Notes: a model not told the origin generated them from the sequence alone. A stretch of 50,585 nucleotides of DNA from Bacteroidales bacterium UBA6428 (GCA_002437305.1 DJOW01000037.1:1-50585); one strand, 5' to 3'. Shown: positions 25,301-34,717, counted from the first letter of the stretch. Numbers and translations: made by a program.

Positions 25301-26905
25301 ATGAAAAAGATAATCAGATATACAGCGATCGCCCTTGCGGTGACGATGTTCACAGGTGCGGTGACCTCCTGCATTGGGGATCTTGATGTCAAGCCTATTG
25401 ATCCGAACCTTGAGCTTCCTGAGGATGTCCTAAACAGTCAGGATGCTTTCACAGCGCTTCTCGCGAAGTGCTATCAGGGACTTTCCTGCTCATCTTCCAC
25501 AGGTCCTAGCGGTGATCCGGACATTGAAGGTGTGGATGGCGGTTACGGCCAGTATATGAGAGCCCTGTTCAATATGGAAGAACTTTCCACCGATGTGGCC
25601 ACCTGCTGCTGGAACGATGGAAACCTCTATGATATTCATAACATCAATTGGAACGCTTCCAACGAGTTTGTGCTTTCGATGTACTACCGTATCTATTTCC
25701 AGATCGGTCTTTGCAACGAGTTCATACGCCGTTCCAACGCGAGCGGCATAAGTGGCTACACTCTTAAGAACGCCTACATCGCAGAGGCGCGTGCGCTGAG
25801 ACTTTTCAGCTACTACCACGCCATCGACATGTTCGGCAACGTTCCATTCGCGACTGATGAACAGTCGGTGGGCTCAACCGGAGCTGAGCAGATTTCCCGC
25901 GCGGACCTCTTCGACTGGATGGTTAAAGAGTGCAACGAACTTCTTGACGGCAGTGACCTTGCCGAACCGGGCAAGAATGAATATGGCCGCTGCGACAAAG
26001 GTATGGTACAGATGATCCTTGCCAAGCTTTACCTCAACGCTGAGGTTTGGAAAGGCTCCGCTATGTACGCGGAAGCCGCTGCTGTCTGCGAGAAGATAAT
26101 CAGTGAATATCCTCTTCACACCACGAGTGCCGGCAAGTACAGCGCATGGCAGGAACTTTTCACCGCTGACAACCACCTTTGGACCGCCAACACAACCTAC
26201 AACGGTGACGAGATCATCTTCGTTGTGGAGCAGGACGGCATCTTGGTTCAGTCTTACGGTGCGACCAACTATCTCGTGTTCGCTTGCACGGGTGGCAAGA
26301 TGGATGCTGCCGCCATCGGAATCTCTTCCGGTTGGGGTGGACTTTCAATGACCGGTGCCTTCACAAGTAAGTTTGAGGACGGCGACCTTCGCGCCACATT
26401 CTACACGGGTGAGGAGTTCGACCGGTACATAGATGCCCTCCGTCGTGAGTCTGACAGCTGGTCAAACGGTTGGAAGTCAATGAAATTCCTGAATGTGAAC
26501 CACGATGGAAGCAAGGCTCAGGCCGATGGTTTCGTGGACACAGACTGGCCTGTTTTCCGTAGTGCTGACGCTTACCTGATGTACGCCGAGTGCGCAGCCC
26601 GTGGAGCCGCCGACAAGACGAAGGGACAGAACTACCTGGACGCCGTCCGCGCCAGAGCCGGAGTAGGCAGCATAGCCCTTACTCTTGACAACATCATTGA
26701 TGAGCGAGGACGCGAGCTCTACTACGAAGGCTTCCGCCGTCAGGATCTCATCCGATTCGGTCTCTTCACATCTGACAAGTACCTTTGGGAGTTCAAGGGT
26801 GGCGTCCAGGCCGGAAAGGCGGTTGACGAGCACTTCAACCTGTATCCTATCACATCCGGTGAGCTGAACGCTAACGGTAATCTTAAGCAGAACCCTGGAT
26901 ATTAA
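25301..26905 (+). CDS. susD: SusD-type starch-binding surface lipoprotein
   Basis: A 534-residue lipoprotein (lipobox GAVTSC) that caps the SusC barrel and binds polysaccharide at the cell surface. The N-terminal DLDVKPIDPN, tetratricopeptide-like helical segments (SMYYRIYFQIGLCNEFIRRS and AYIAEARALRLFSYYHAIDM) and the C-terminal IIDERGRELYYEGFRRQDLI block with YPITSGELNANGNLKQNPGY are all typical of the family. It lies between susC and a SusE/F protein in a tight operon (gaps of 13 and 6 bases), the standard order of starch systems. Confidence 0.95.
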   Translation: MKKIIRYTAIALAVTMFTGAVTSCIGDLDVKPIDPNLELPEDVLNSQDAFTALLAKCYQGLSCSSSTGPSGDPDIEGVDGGYGQYMRALFNMEELSTDVATCCWNDGNLYDIHNINWNASNEFVLSMYYRIYFQIGLCNEFIRRSNASGISGYTLKNAYIAEARALRLFSYYHAIDMFGNVPFATDEQSVGSTGAEQISRADLFDWMVKECNELLDGSDLAEPGKNEYGRCDKGMVQMILAKLYLNAEVWKGSAMYAEAAAVCEKIISEYPLHTTSAGKYSAWQELFTADNHLWTANTTYNGDEIIFVVEQDGILVQSYGATNYLVFACTGGKMDAAAIGISSGWGGLSMTGAFTSKFEDGDLRATFYTGEEFDRYIDALRRESDSWSNGWKSMKFLNVNHDGSKAQADGFVDTDWPVFRSADAYLMYAECAARGAADKTKGQNYLDAVRARAGVGSIALTLDNIIDERGRELYYEGFRRQDLIRFGLFTSDKYLWEFKGGVQAGKAVDEHFNLYPITSGELNANGNLKQNPGY

Positions 26906-26911
26906 TAGATT

Positions 26912-28687
26912 ATGAAAAAGTTATTTTACACGATAATCGCATTTGCGGGAATCTTTGCGGCTTCCTGCTCAACGGATGAGGACAAGCTTGTCTTTGATCC
27001 GTCATCCTCTGTGGCACCGTCGCTGGGAACACTTGCCGGAACCACGCTTGCCTCTGACGGCGCTGATCTGGCTTTCGAGTTCACCCAGCCGACTTACAAC
27101 ATCGATGCTGCGAAGCTCTACACGCTTTACATCTCTGATTCTCAGGACTTCACCAAACAGGAGAAACTTGCCGCAACAGTAAGCGGCACGACAGTCACTG
27201 TCAAGCAGTCAACCCTTAACTCCGCTATCCTCAATCTGGGTGGTGTGGCCGACGCTGAGTTCACGGTCTTTCTCAGGTTGGATTCATGGATCGCCAACAA
27301 TAAGAACACAGCCATTGAGTCTTCTCTTGCCCAGTCTAACGTGATTTCCGCCACGTTCGTCCCTTACAACCAGCTGATCCTTGACAAGGATGTCTATGAC
27401 CACGTCTGGGTTCAGGGTGACTACTGCGGCTGGAGCCACGACAAGAGCCAGTTCCTCTACAACTACAGCAAGGACGGCAAGACTTTCACAGGTGTTGTTG
27501 ACTTCGCTGACAAGGCGGCGAATGGAATCAAGTTCACGGGAGCGGCTTCTTGGGACGCCTCAAGCGGTAACTGGGGTTCTGAGGCTCAGGCCGAGGAAGC
27601 CGAGGCCAATAGCATTAAGCTCATCAACGGTGACGGCTCACAGAACATCATCTGCTACAGCAAGCGTTTCTACGGATTCACCCTCGACAAGAACTCTCTT
27701 GTCCTTACCAAGGACTGGGGTGCTGATGTCATCGGAATCGTCGGTGGATTCAATGAATGGGGTGAGACTGGCCTGCCGGACACCGAGATGAACTACAACG
27801 CTGACTATGTGCGTTTCTGGGCTGATGTTGATTTCGCAACTGACACACAGATCAAATTCCGCGCTGACGGCAAATGGGACTACAACTGGGGGCCTGATGC
27901 TCAGATGAACAGTCAAAACAACATCACAGTAACCGCCGGCAAGTACCGTGTCTATCTCGACCTCAACAAGAAGACTGTCGAACTAAGCACCTCAATGTAC
28001 GGAAAGGACGAGCCAGGTGCCAGCGGCAGTGAGCCCGAGCCGGAGAAACCTGCCGTTTGGTCTCTAATCGGTACGATTGCCGGAGACAACTGGACCGCAG
28101 ACGTAGATATGTCCAACATCGAAGGTGACATCTGGGTGGCACGTAGCGTGAAACTCACAGCAAGCGACGAGTTCAAGATCCGCGCTGACCATGACTGGTC
28201 TGTGGCTATCGGTGGACCGGAGGAAAACTCCACAAGCACCATCGACCCGGCAAAAGTCTATGGCGTGTTCAAACCGGAACTTGGCAAGGCGTTCGCTGCC
28301 GGATCAGTTAACATTCAGGTAGGCGTTGAAGGAACTTATGATGTCACCTACGATTATGCCGGCCAGACAATCCTTATCGAGGAGCACAAGGCGGTATATT
28401 CACTCATCGGTGAGATCGGAGGCAACTCATGGACCAAGGATTTCGTGATGACCCAGGACGGAGACGTTTGGACCAGCCCTGTAGTGAACATCACAGGTGG
28501 ATTCAAGATCCGTTACGACTATTCTTGGGGTGACACTAACACCTACGGTGTCGCTGAGGGCTTCACTCCGGAAGTCGGAGTCGAGTTTACGGCTGTTCAG
28601 CCGGGCGGCAACATCGCAGTTCCGGCAGCCGGTGACTACAAGGTGGTCTTCAATGCGAAGACCCTTGCCGTGACCATCCAGAAGTAA
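26912..28687 (+). CDS. SusE/SusF-like starch-binding lipoprotein with four CBM-like modules
   Basis: A 591-residue lipoprotein (FAASCS, C19). Residues 20-155 are the N-terminal SusE domain (LTYTISDSQ-like LYTLYISDSQDFTKQ). Four repeated beta-sandwich starch-binding modules follow, beginning near residue 165 (VWVQGDYCGW), 272 (GIVGGFNEWGETG), 383 (WSLIGTIAGDNWTADVDM) and 495 (YSLIGEIGGNSWTKDFVM). Each has the tryptophan-rich binding strand and an FKIRxDxxW-type motif, although the first module is divergent. SusE usually has two such modules and SusF three, so four in one protein may replace both genes; no separate susF is present. The role is to hold starch at the cell surface next to the amylase. 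Confidence 0.88.
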   Translation: MKKLFYTIIAFAGIFAASCSTDEDKLVFDPSSSVAPSLGTLAGTTLASDGADLAFEFTQPTYNIDAAKLYTLYISDSQDFTKQEKLAATVSGTTVTVKQSTLNSAILNLGGVADAEFTVFLRLDSWIANNKNTAIESSLAQSNVISATFVPYNQLILDKDVYDHVWVQGDYCGWSHDKSQFLYNYSKDGKTFTGVVDFADKAANGIKFTGAASWDASSGNWGSEAQAEEAEANSIKLINGDGSQNIICYSKRFYGFTLDKNSLVLTKDWGADVIGIVGGFNEWGETGLPDTEMNYNADYVRFWADVDFATDTQIKFRADGKWDYNWGPDAQMNSQNNITVTAGKYRVYLDLNKKTVELSTSMYGKDEPGASGSEPEPEKPAVWSLIGTIAGDNWTADVDMSNIEGDIWVARSVKLTASDEFKIRADHDWSVAIGGPEENSTSTIDPAKVYGVFKPELGKAFAAGSVNIQVGVEGTYDVTYDYAGQTILIEEHKAVYSLIGEIGGNSWTKDFVMTQDGDVWTSPVVNITGGFKIRYDYSWGDTNTYGVAEGFTPEVGVEFTAVQPGGNIAVPAAGDYKVVFNAKTLAVTIQK

Positions 28688-28700
28688 TATTCATGTTTTT

Positions 28701-28745
28701 CAGACGCACCCGAAGGGAAGAATATGTCCGGGTGCGTCTGATTTA
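28701..28745 (+). terminator. Hairpin between the SusE/F gene and the amylase
   Basis: A perfect 12-bp GC-rich stem (28701-28712 with 28729-28740) around a 16-base loop, with TTTTT before and ATTTATTAT after. It lies inside the starch operon. It may cause partial termination, so that the binding proteins outnumber the enzymes, or protect the 3' end of the susCDE message. Confidence 0.6.
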
Positions 28746-28760
28746 TTATATTCGTAAATT

Positions 28761-30764
28761 ATGAAACGCTCGTCATTCCTCTTTGGCCTTTTATGCCTGA
28801 TTGTTTCAGCCGCGTTCCTTGTGGGATGCGACAAGAACGGCACTGCACCGGAACCTGATCCGGCTCCGGATCCTGTCACTCCGGAACGTTCCGGAGAATC
28901 GGGAATATCCTATCAGCTGCTGGTCTATTCATTCGCTGACAGCGACGGTGATGGCTGCGGGGACTTCAGAGGAATCCAATCCAGACTTGACTATCTGAAG
29001 GAGATGGGGGTCCAGGCTCTCTGGCTTTCCCCGATCCACGAAGCTTCATCCTATCACGGTTATGACGTTCTGGACTATTCCGGCGTCAATCCCGACTACG
29101 GCACCGAAGCCGATTTCAAATCCCTTCTGGACGCGGCACACGCCAAGGGGATCAAGGTTTATCTTGACTATGTGCTGAACCACACCTCTAAGGATCATCC
29201 GTGGTTCCTTGATGCGAAAAAAAGCGCGGACAGCCAGTACCGCGACTATTATATCTTCTCCGACAACCCCCAGGCCGACATCCGTGACGGCAAGATCGCG
29301 ATGATCGCCACCGAGGGCGCGCGTGGCTACGATTCAGGCCAGTGGTTCTCCGCAGTCACTGGAGTTGATGGCAAGCTGAAGGTGAAATTCACCCTCGCTC
29401 TTGACAATTCCGGAAAGCCTTCCACCCTCAGGATGGACAAGGTGGACGAAGTGACCAACTCCGGAAGTCGGAACTCAGGAATATGGCTGTACTACGGTGA
29501 TGCCAGCATGGAGCAGTTCTACAAGACCGGAGCCAAGGAATGCTCTCTGTCTCTGGAATTTGAGTCTTCATGGGGAGTCCTTGTGAGAACAAGCCGGACC
29601 CAGTGGGACTCTTACAAGTACGGCGCTCCGTCAGGGAAGAACCAACTTTCCTACGGCACTCCGCTGACGCTTTCAAACTCCAACGCCCAGGACATTCTTC
29701 TGCCGGGGATGACCACAACGATGTACCACTCACATTTCTGGACTGAATGGTTCGCTGATCTGAACTATGGCCCGGTGGAGACCTGCGAGCTGTCGGGCGC
29801 TTTCAAATCTGTCTGCGAGTCCGCTGACAAATGGATCAGGATGGGAGTGGACGGTTTCCGTCTGGACGCCGTCAAGCACATTTACCACAATGCTGATTCG
29901 GAAGAGAATCCTACTTTCCTGAAGAAGTTCTACGACCATTGCAACGCAACCTTCAAATCCGCTGGAGGACAGGGCGAGTTCTATATGGTCGGTGAGCAGT
30001 TCAGCGAAGCGGACAAGGTGGCTCCATATTACAAAGGCATCCCGGCCCTCTTCGAGTTCAGCTTTTGGTGGAGGCTGAAGGACTGCATCAACACTGGCAA
30101 CGGTAGTTCGTTTGTCGGGACCATCCAAGGCTATCAGAAACTTTACGCCGGCTACCGTCCGGACTACATCGAGGCCACAAAACTGTCCAACCACGACGAG
30201 GACAGGGTCGGCAGCGACCTTGGAAAGAACACCGCGAAGATGAAGCTCGCCGGTGCGGTGCTCCTTACAGCCGGTGGCCAGCCGTACATCTATCAAGGCG
30301 AGGAACTTGGCTACTGGGGAACCAAATCCGGCGGCGATGAATATGTCCGCACACCTATTATGTGGAATGCCGACGGATCTTTCCTTGCCGACGGCAAACT
30401 GAGCGGCAAGGTGGACAAAGCCATGCTGACATCCTCGATCTCGGTCGAGAACCAGTCCAAGGACGAGAACTCCATCCTAAATGTCTATCGCAAGTTCGGA
30501 GTCCTGAGGGATGAGTATGAATCCTTGGCCAAAGGCTCGTTTGATTACTGTCCTGCTGCCGCTTCGGTAGGCTCCGTCTCAGCCTGGTACCGTTCGTACG
30601 AGGAACAGAAGGTCCTGGTAGTCCACAATTTCTCCGGTGGCAACGCCACCGTCAGCCTCACGTCCGACAAACTGGACAACGCCATAGCCACCAACGGCAC
30701 AGTCAAAGTGAATGGCACAAAGGTGACTTTGGGAGCATACTCATCGGTTGTTTTTCTGCAATAA
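28761..30764 (+). CDS. susG: SusG-like surface alpha-amylase (GH13 with CBM58-position insertion)
   Basis: A 667-residue lipoprotein (FLVGCD, C23) that hydrolyses alpha-1,4 bonds of starch at the cell surface. The GH13 barrel has SPIHEASSYHGYDV, region I DYVLNHTS (137-144), nucleophile D369 in MGVDGFRLDAVKH, acid/base E412 in FYMVGEQF and stabiliser D479 in LSNHDEDR. Residues about 185-320 form a beta-rich insertion at the place where SusG carries its CBM58 starch-binding module. A C-terminal beta-sandwich follows. It is 73 bases after the SusE/F gene with a hairpin between. The order and the insertion make it the SusG counterpart; substrate is inferred from the family. Confidence 0.92.
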   Translation: MKRSSFLFGLLCLIVSAAFLVGCDKNGTAPEPDPAPDPVTPERSGESGISYQLLVYSFADSDGDGCGDFRGIQSRLDYLKEMGVQALWLSPIHEASSYHGYDVLDYSGVNPDYGTEADFKSLLDAAHAKGIKVYLDYVLNHTSKDHPWFLDAKKSADSQYRDYYIFSDNPQADIRDGKIAMIATEGARGYDSGQWFSAVTGVDGKLKVKFTLALDNSGKPSTLRMDKVDEVTNSGSRNSGIWLYYGDASMEQFYKTGAKECSLSLEFESSWGVLVRTSRTQWDSYKYGAPSGKNQLSYGTPLTLSNSNAQDILLPGMTTTMYHSHFWTEWFADLNYGPVETCELSGAFKSVCESADKWIRMGVDGFRLDAVKHIYHNADSEENPTFLKKFYDHCNATFKSAGGQGEFYMVGEQFSEADKVAPYYKGIPALFEFSFWWRLKDCINTGNGSSFVGTIQGYQKLYAGYRPDYIEATKLSNHDEDRVGSDLGKNTAKMKLAGAVLLTAGGQPYIYQGEELGYWGTKSGGDEYVRTPIMWNADGSFLADGKLSGKVDKAMLTSSISVENQSKDENSILNVYRKFGVLRDEYESLAKGSFDYCPAAASVGSVSAWYRSYEEQKVLVVHNFSGGNATVSLTSDKLDNAIATNGTVKVNGTKVTLGAYSSVVFLQ

Positions 30765-30779
30765 GTTATTTGTCATTAT

Positions 30780-33700
30780 ATGAGACGCACTCTATCTATC
30801 TTGCTGACAGCTCTCGTGGCATTCTCCTGCGCGCCCAAGGCGGAGGTGGCCGTGGAAGAGCAGGACTGGACCCGGAACGCTGTGGTCTATGAGTTGAACA
30901 CCCGTCAGGCTACCGCTGAGGGTACATTCGCTGTTGCTGAGAAGAAACTTCCTGAACTCAAGGAACTTGGCGTGGATGTGGTCTGGCTGATGCCGATCTA
31001 TCCGATCGGGGAGAAAGGCCGCAAAGGAACTCTTGGCTCCTACTACGCCATCAAGGACTATTGCGACGTCAATCCTGAGTTCGGAACCCTTCAGGACTTC
31101 GACCATTTTGTGCAGTCAGCCCACGTCCTCGGCCTCAAGGTCATCATAGACTGGGTGGCCAACCACACCTCTCCGGATCATCCGTGGGTCACTCAGAAGC
31201 CTGCCGACTGGTACGTCCGCGACTCTGAGGGCAACACGGTCGTTGAATATGACTGGACGGACATCGCGAAGCTCAACTACGAGTCCAAGGACATGCGGGC
31301 CGAGATGGAGAAGAGCATGCGTTTCTGGCTGGACAGGGGAATCGACGGGTTCCGCTGCGATGTGGCCTACCAGGTGCCACAGGATTTCTGGGCGGATGTC
31401 TTCTCGAAGTTCAGGTCTGAATATTCCCGCAGGCTTTACTTCCTTGCCGAGGGTGAGGAGGCTTGGCTGCACGAGGCTGGATTCGACGCCACCTATGCAT
31501 GGAAACTGCATCATCTGCTGAACGACATCGCGCAGGGAAAGGCTGCTGCCGACAGCCTTGTCCGCTATGTGGAGTGGAACGCTGCCACCTATCCGTCAAA
31601 TGGTTACAGGCTCTCGTTCACTTCCAACCACGATGAGAACTCCTGGAATGGCACTGAATATGAAAGGATGGATGACGCCTGGAAGGCCATGGCTGTCCTT
31701 TGCTGGACCCTACCGAACGCCCAGCCGCTGATCTACACCGGTCAGGAGGTCGGCTACAACCACCGTTTCGAGTTCTTCGAGAAGGATCCGATGCCGGACT
31801 GGCACCACAACGCCACCACGGATTTCTATACCTATCTTAATAAGGTAAAGCACGCCCATCCGGCCCTTGGTGCCGACAATCCATCGTTCGAGGTGGTTTC
31901 CTGTACGGATTCCGGACTGGTCTTCAAGCGTAGTCTGGACAGAGACAGCGTCATCGTGAGCGTTCAGATGAAAGCCCCATGGAACTGGAGCATAACCGTC
32001 CCGGAGTCAAGAATATCCAAAGTCGAGCCACCGAGCTGGTGGGTGGGGATGAAGACCCCGCTCCAGCTGATGATCCACGGCGACGCCATCGCTGACTATG
32101 ATGTCAGTATCGAGGGCGAGGGTGTCACCGTAAAGGAAACCCATAAGGCTGAGAGTCCTGATTATCTGTTTGTAGATGTGGCCGTCAGCCCGTCAGCCAA
32201 ACCCGGAGAGTACGGAATCATATTCACAAAGGATGGGAAGTCCTTCCGCTATCCGTACCAGATTGCCGCGAGGAAGGAAGGTTCCGCCGGTCGTGGCGGT
32301 TTCACGACTTCTGATCTTGTCTATCTGATCTGTCCTGACCGCTTTGCGAACGCTGACAAAGGAAACGACAACACCGATGACACCGCCGAGAAGGCTGACC
32401 GGAGCGAGCCGTTTGGCCGTCACGGAGGTGATTTGCAGGGCATCATCGATCATCTGGACTATGTCGCCGACCTTGGCGTGACCGCCATCTGGTGCACCCC
32501 GCTTCTGGTCGATGACCAGCCGAAGGAGTCCTATCACGGCTATGCCTGCGGTGACTACTACCGCATCGACCCCCGCTTCGGCAGCAATTCCCAGTACAAG
32601 GAATATGTCTCCAAGGCCCATGAGAAAGGCCTCAAGGTGATAATGGACATCGTCACAAACCATTGCGGCACTGGTCATTGGTGGATGAAGGACCTGCCTT
32701 TCAACGACTGGATCCACCGGTTTCCTGAATACACCGGCTCGAACATAGCCTTCTCTACGGCCATGGATCCGAACGCCTCCCGGTACGACGCCAACCTTCA
32801 GGTCAGCGGCTGGTTCGTGCCTTCGATGCCGGACATGAACCTCGACAACCCGTTCTTGCTGAAATATTTCCAGCAGTGGGCAGTGTGGTGGACGGAATAT
32901 TCCGGACTGGACGGCCTGAGGGTTGACACCTACCCTTACAACGAGAAAGTCCCGATGAGCAAGTGGTGCGAGGCCGTGATGAATGAATATCCCAACCTGA
33001 ACATCGTAGGTGAGTGCTGGGACACCAACATCGACCAGCTTGCCTACTGGCAGGGCGGCAACGCCAACCGTGACGGTTTCGACTCCCATCTGCCTTCGAT
33101 CATGGACTTCCCTCTTCAGGAGGCTGTCAACGCAGCTCTCTGCGAGGACGATCCGCAGTGGGGGCAGGGGATGGTCCGGGTATATTCGGCGCTTTCTCAC
33201 GACGCCACCTATCACGATGTGTCCAAGATGCTGATATTCCTGTCCAACCACGACCATTATCGTGTCGCTGACGCATGGAATCAGAATCCTGACAAACTGA
33301 AGATCGCCTATACCCTTCTGGCCACAGTCCGTGGAATCCCTCAGATTTTCTACGGAGACGAGATGGGTTTCGCCACCGGCAAGTCTTACAAGAGCGACGG
33401 TGAGTTGAGGATGGATTTCCCGGGCGGATGGGAAGGCGACAAGGTTGACCTTTTCACCGAGGAAGGCCGCGCCTCCGCCACCGTCTCGGTAGGCGGGAAA
33501 ACGATTCCTCAGGGACAACTCGCTGAGCTTCATGACTATGCCAAGACCCTCTTCCAGTGGAGAAAAGGCAAGGCTGTGATCCATGACGGCCGCACTATGC
33601 ACTTCCTAGGCCGCGACAACACCTACGCCTTCTTCCGGTACAACGACACCGACAAGGTCTTCGTCTATGTGAACAACTCCCCGGAGCCGAAAACCATTCC

Positions 33701-33836
33701 GTGGTCCCACTACTCCGAGATCGCCTCAGATTTGAAGTCCGGCCGCAACGTCCTCACCGGTGAGACCGTCCGGCTCTCCGACTCCACCGTCGTTCCACCT
33801 TCCACCGCCCTTGTCGTGGAATATTCGTTGAAGTAA
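30780..33836 (+). CDS. Double GH13 enzyme: alpha-amylase-like domain fused to a SusA-like neopullulanase
   Basis: A 1018-residue lipoprotein (AFSCAP, C17) with two complete GH13 enzymes in one chain. Domain 1 (about 30-410) has DWVANHTS, nucleophile D194 (GIDGFRCDVAY), acid E224 (FLAEGEE) and D285 (TSNHDENSW). Residues 412-498 form the immunoglobulin-like N-domain of cyclomaltodextrinases (VEPPSWWVGMKTPLQLMIHG). Domain 2 (about 510-1000) resembles SusA: VYLICPDRFANAD, D716 (GLDGLRVDTYPY), E745 (IVGECWD) and D825 (LSNHDHYR). All six catalytic acids are present and the frame is open throughout. Neopullulanases break down maltodextrins, usually in the periplasm, and are normally separate genes of about 620 residues. 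It is the last gene of the locus, 15 bases after susG. Confidence 0.9.
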   Translation: MRRTLSILLTALVAFSCAPKAEVAVEEQDWTRNAVVYELNTRQATAEGTFAVAEKKLPELKELGVDVVWLMPIYPIGEKGRKGTLGSYYAIKDYCDVNPEFGTLQDFDHFVQSAHVLGLKVIIDWVANHTSPDHPWVTQKPADWYVRDSEGNTVVEYDWTDIAKLNYESKDMRAEMEKSMRFWLDRGIDGFRCDVAYQVPQDFWADVFSKFRSEYSRRLYFLAEGEEAWLHEAGFDATYAWKLHHLLNDIAQGKAAADSLVRYVEWNAATYPSNGYRLSFTSNHDENSWNGTEYERMDDAWKAMAVLCWTLPNAQPLIYTGQEVGYNHRFEFFEKDPMPDWHHNATTDFYTYLNKVKHAHPALGADNPSFEVVSCTDSGLVFKRSLDRDSVIVSVQMKAPWNWSITVPESRISKVEPPSWWVGMKTPLQLMIHGDAIADYDVSIEGEGVTVKETHKAESPDYLFVDVAVSPSAKPGEYGIIFTKDGKSFRYPYQIAARKEGSAGRGGFTTSDLVYLICPDRFANADKGNDNTDDTAEKADRSEPFGRHGGDLQGIIDHLDYVADLGVTAIWCTPLLVDDQPKESYHGYACGDYYRIDPRFGSNSQYKEYVSKAHEKGLKVIMDIVTNHCGTGHWWMKDLPFNDWIHRFPEYTGSNIAFSTAMDPNASRYDANLQVSGWFVPSMPDMNLDNPFLLKYFQQWAVWWTEYSGLDGLRVDTYPYNEKVPMSKWCEAVMNEYPNLNIVGECWDTNIDQLAYWQGGNANRDGFDSHLPSIMDFPLQEAVNAALCEDDPQWGQGMVRVYSALSHDATYHDVSKMLIFLSNHDHYRVADAWNQNPDKLKIAYTLLATVRGIPQIFYGDEMGFATGKSYKSDGELRMDFPGGWEGDKVDLFTEEGRASATVSVGGKTIPQGQLAELHDYAKTLFQWRKGKAVIHDGRTMHFLGRDNTYAFFRYNDTDKVFVYVNNSPEPKTIPWSHYSEIASDLKSGRNVLTGETVRLSDSTVVPPSTALVVEYSLK

Positions 33837-33996
33837 ATCCGGTCGCCCCTTCGGTAACACCTTAAGTCCATTATTTGCTCCTCAAGAGAGTCGCCCGCCC
33901 TATGGAGGGGCATTACGCTTTGTCTCCGTCATCGAAAAACCAGTGAATACAGGTTAAAGAAAGGATGTATGTCGCAAAAAACGCGTCTAAAAATAG

Positions 33997-34004
33997 TATC
34001 TTTG
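33997..34004 (+). promoter_or_regulatory. -7 element of the Smr gene
   Basis: TATCTTTG, 26 bases before the ATG at 34031. No clear -33 element is seen. Its position argues against the earlier TTG start at 34016. Confidence 0.5.
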
Positions 34005-34030
34005 TGCTTGGTTGATTGGAATTGTCATCT

Positions 34031-34660
34031 ATGGGAACGACATTGCATAGTTTGAAAGATCTTAAGGGACTGATACCCAAGGATGAACCGGCAAAGAAGG
34101 TCTCGATGCCGTCCAGATTGCGGGAGAAGCCGGCTTCGCCTGTCAAGGTGAGCGAAGACCCTGAGGTCGGGGACCGAGTGGTGCTGATGGAGTCCGATGA
34201 GCACGGTAGGATCCAGCGGATTGACGGCAAGACATATTCCATCAAACTGGATGACGGTTTGGTTGTCAGTCTCGGCAAATGGGATTTCGCCGTGACGGAC
34301 GACAAGGAGGAGGAGAGGCTTCGCAACTCCATTTTCGCAAGACGCAGGCCTGTCTCTCAGGATGAGCCTTCCCGGCCACGCTACACGGATTACGGAGAGA
34401 TCACGGTTGATCTCCATCTTGAGGCGTTGGCCGGAGGACGTTCGATTCAACCGTGCCAGGCGCTTCAGTTCCAGATGGATGCCTTTAAGGCTGAAATCAG
34501 GAAATGCCTTCCGCACCGTGGCATGCGTGTCCGATTCATCACCGGGATCGGAGACTATGTCCTGACCAACGCCATACGCAAGGAACTGGACGAGGTCTAC
34601 TCCCTTCGCTGCACCTACACAGTAGGCACGCCCGGTGTGACTGTTGTAACAGTCCGGTAG
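34031..34660 (+). CDS. Smr-domain protein
   Basis: A 209-residue cytoplasmic protein. Residues about 40-90 form a small beta domain (VGDRVVLMESDEHGRIQRID and KTYSIKLDDG), like the KOW-type insert of MutS2-related proteins. Residues about 125-209 form a Smr domain with the family motif VDLHLEAL and the glycine-rich FITGIGDYVLTNAIRKEL. The usual HGxGxG has become TGIGDY, so the nuclease loop lacks its histidine. Proteins of this form are common in Bacteroidota. Nicking of nucleic acid or ribosome-associated action is known for Smr relatives; no specific role can be claimed here. The ATG at 34031 fits the promoter better than an in-frame TTG at 34016. Confidence 0.8.
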   Translation: MGTTLHSLKDLKGLIPKDEPAKKVSMPSRLREKPASPVKVSEDPEVGDRVVLMESDEHGRIQRIDGKTYSIKLDDGLVVSLGKWDFAVTDDKEEERLRNSIFARRRPVSQDEPSRPRYTDYGEITVDLHLEALAGGRSIQPCQALQFQMDAFKAEIRKCLPHRGMRVRFITGIGDYVLTNAIRKELDEVYSLRCTYTVGTPGVTVVTVR

Positions 34661-34717
34661 CTTAAGTTTTTTTGACTTTCAAGACTTCTGAACAAACAAC
34701 TTTAAAGATCAAAGAAT

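Noticed and set aside
32193..33602. Long open frame of 469 codons on the minus strand
   Set aside because: It lies wholly antisense to the second GH13 domain, whose catalytic motifs are intact; GC-rich third positions create such frames.
33837..34030. Possible terminator or small RNA after the double GH13 gene
   Set aside because: Only a four-base GCCC/GGGC stem without a T tract is visible, which is too weak to call.
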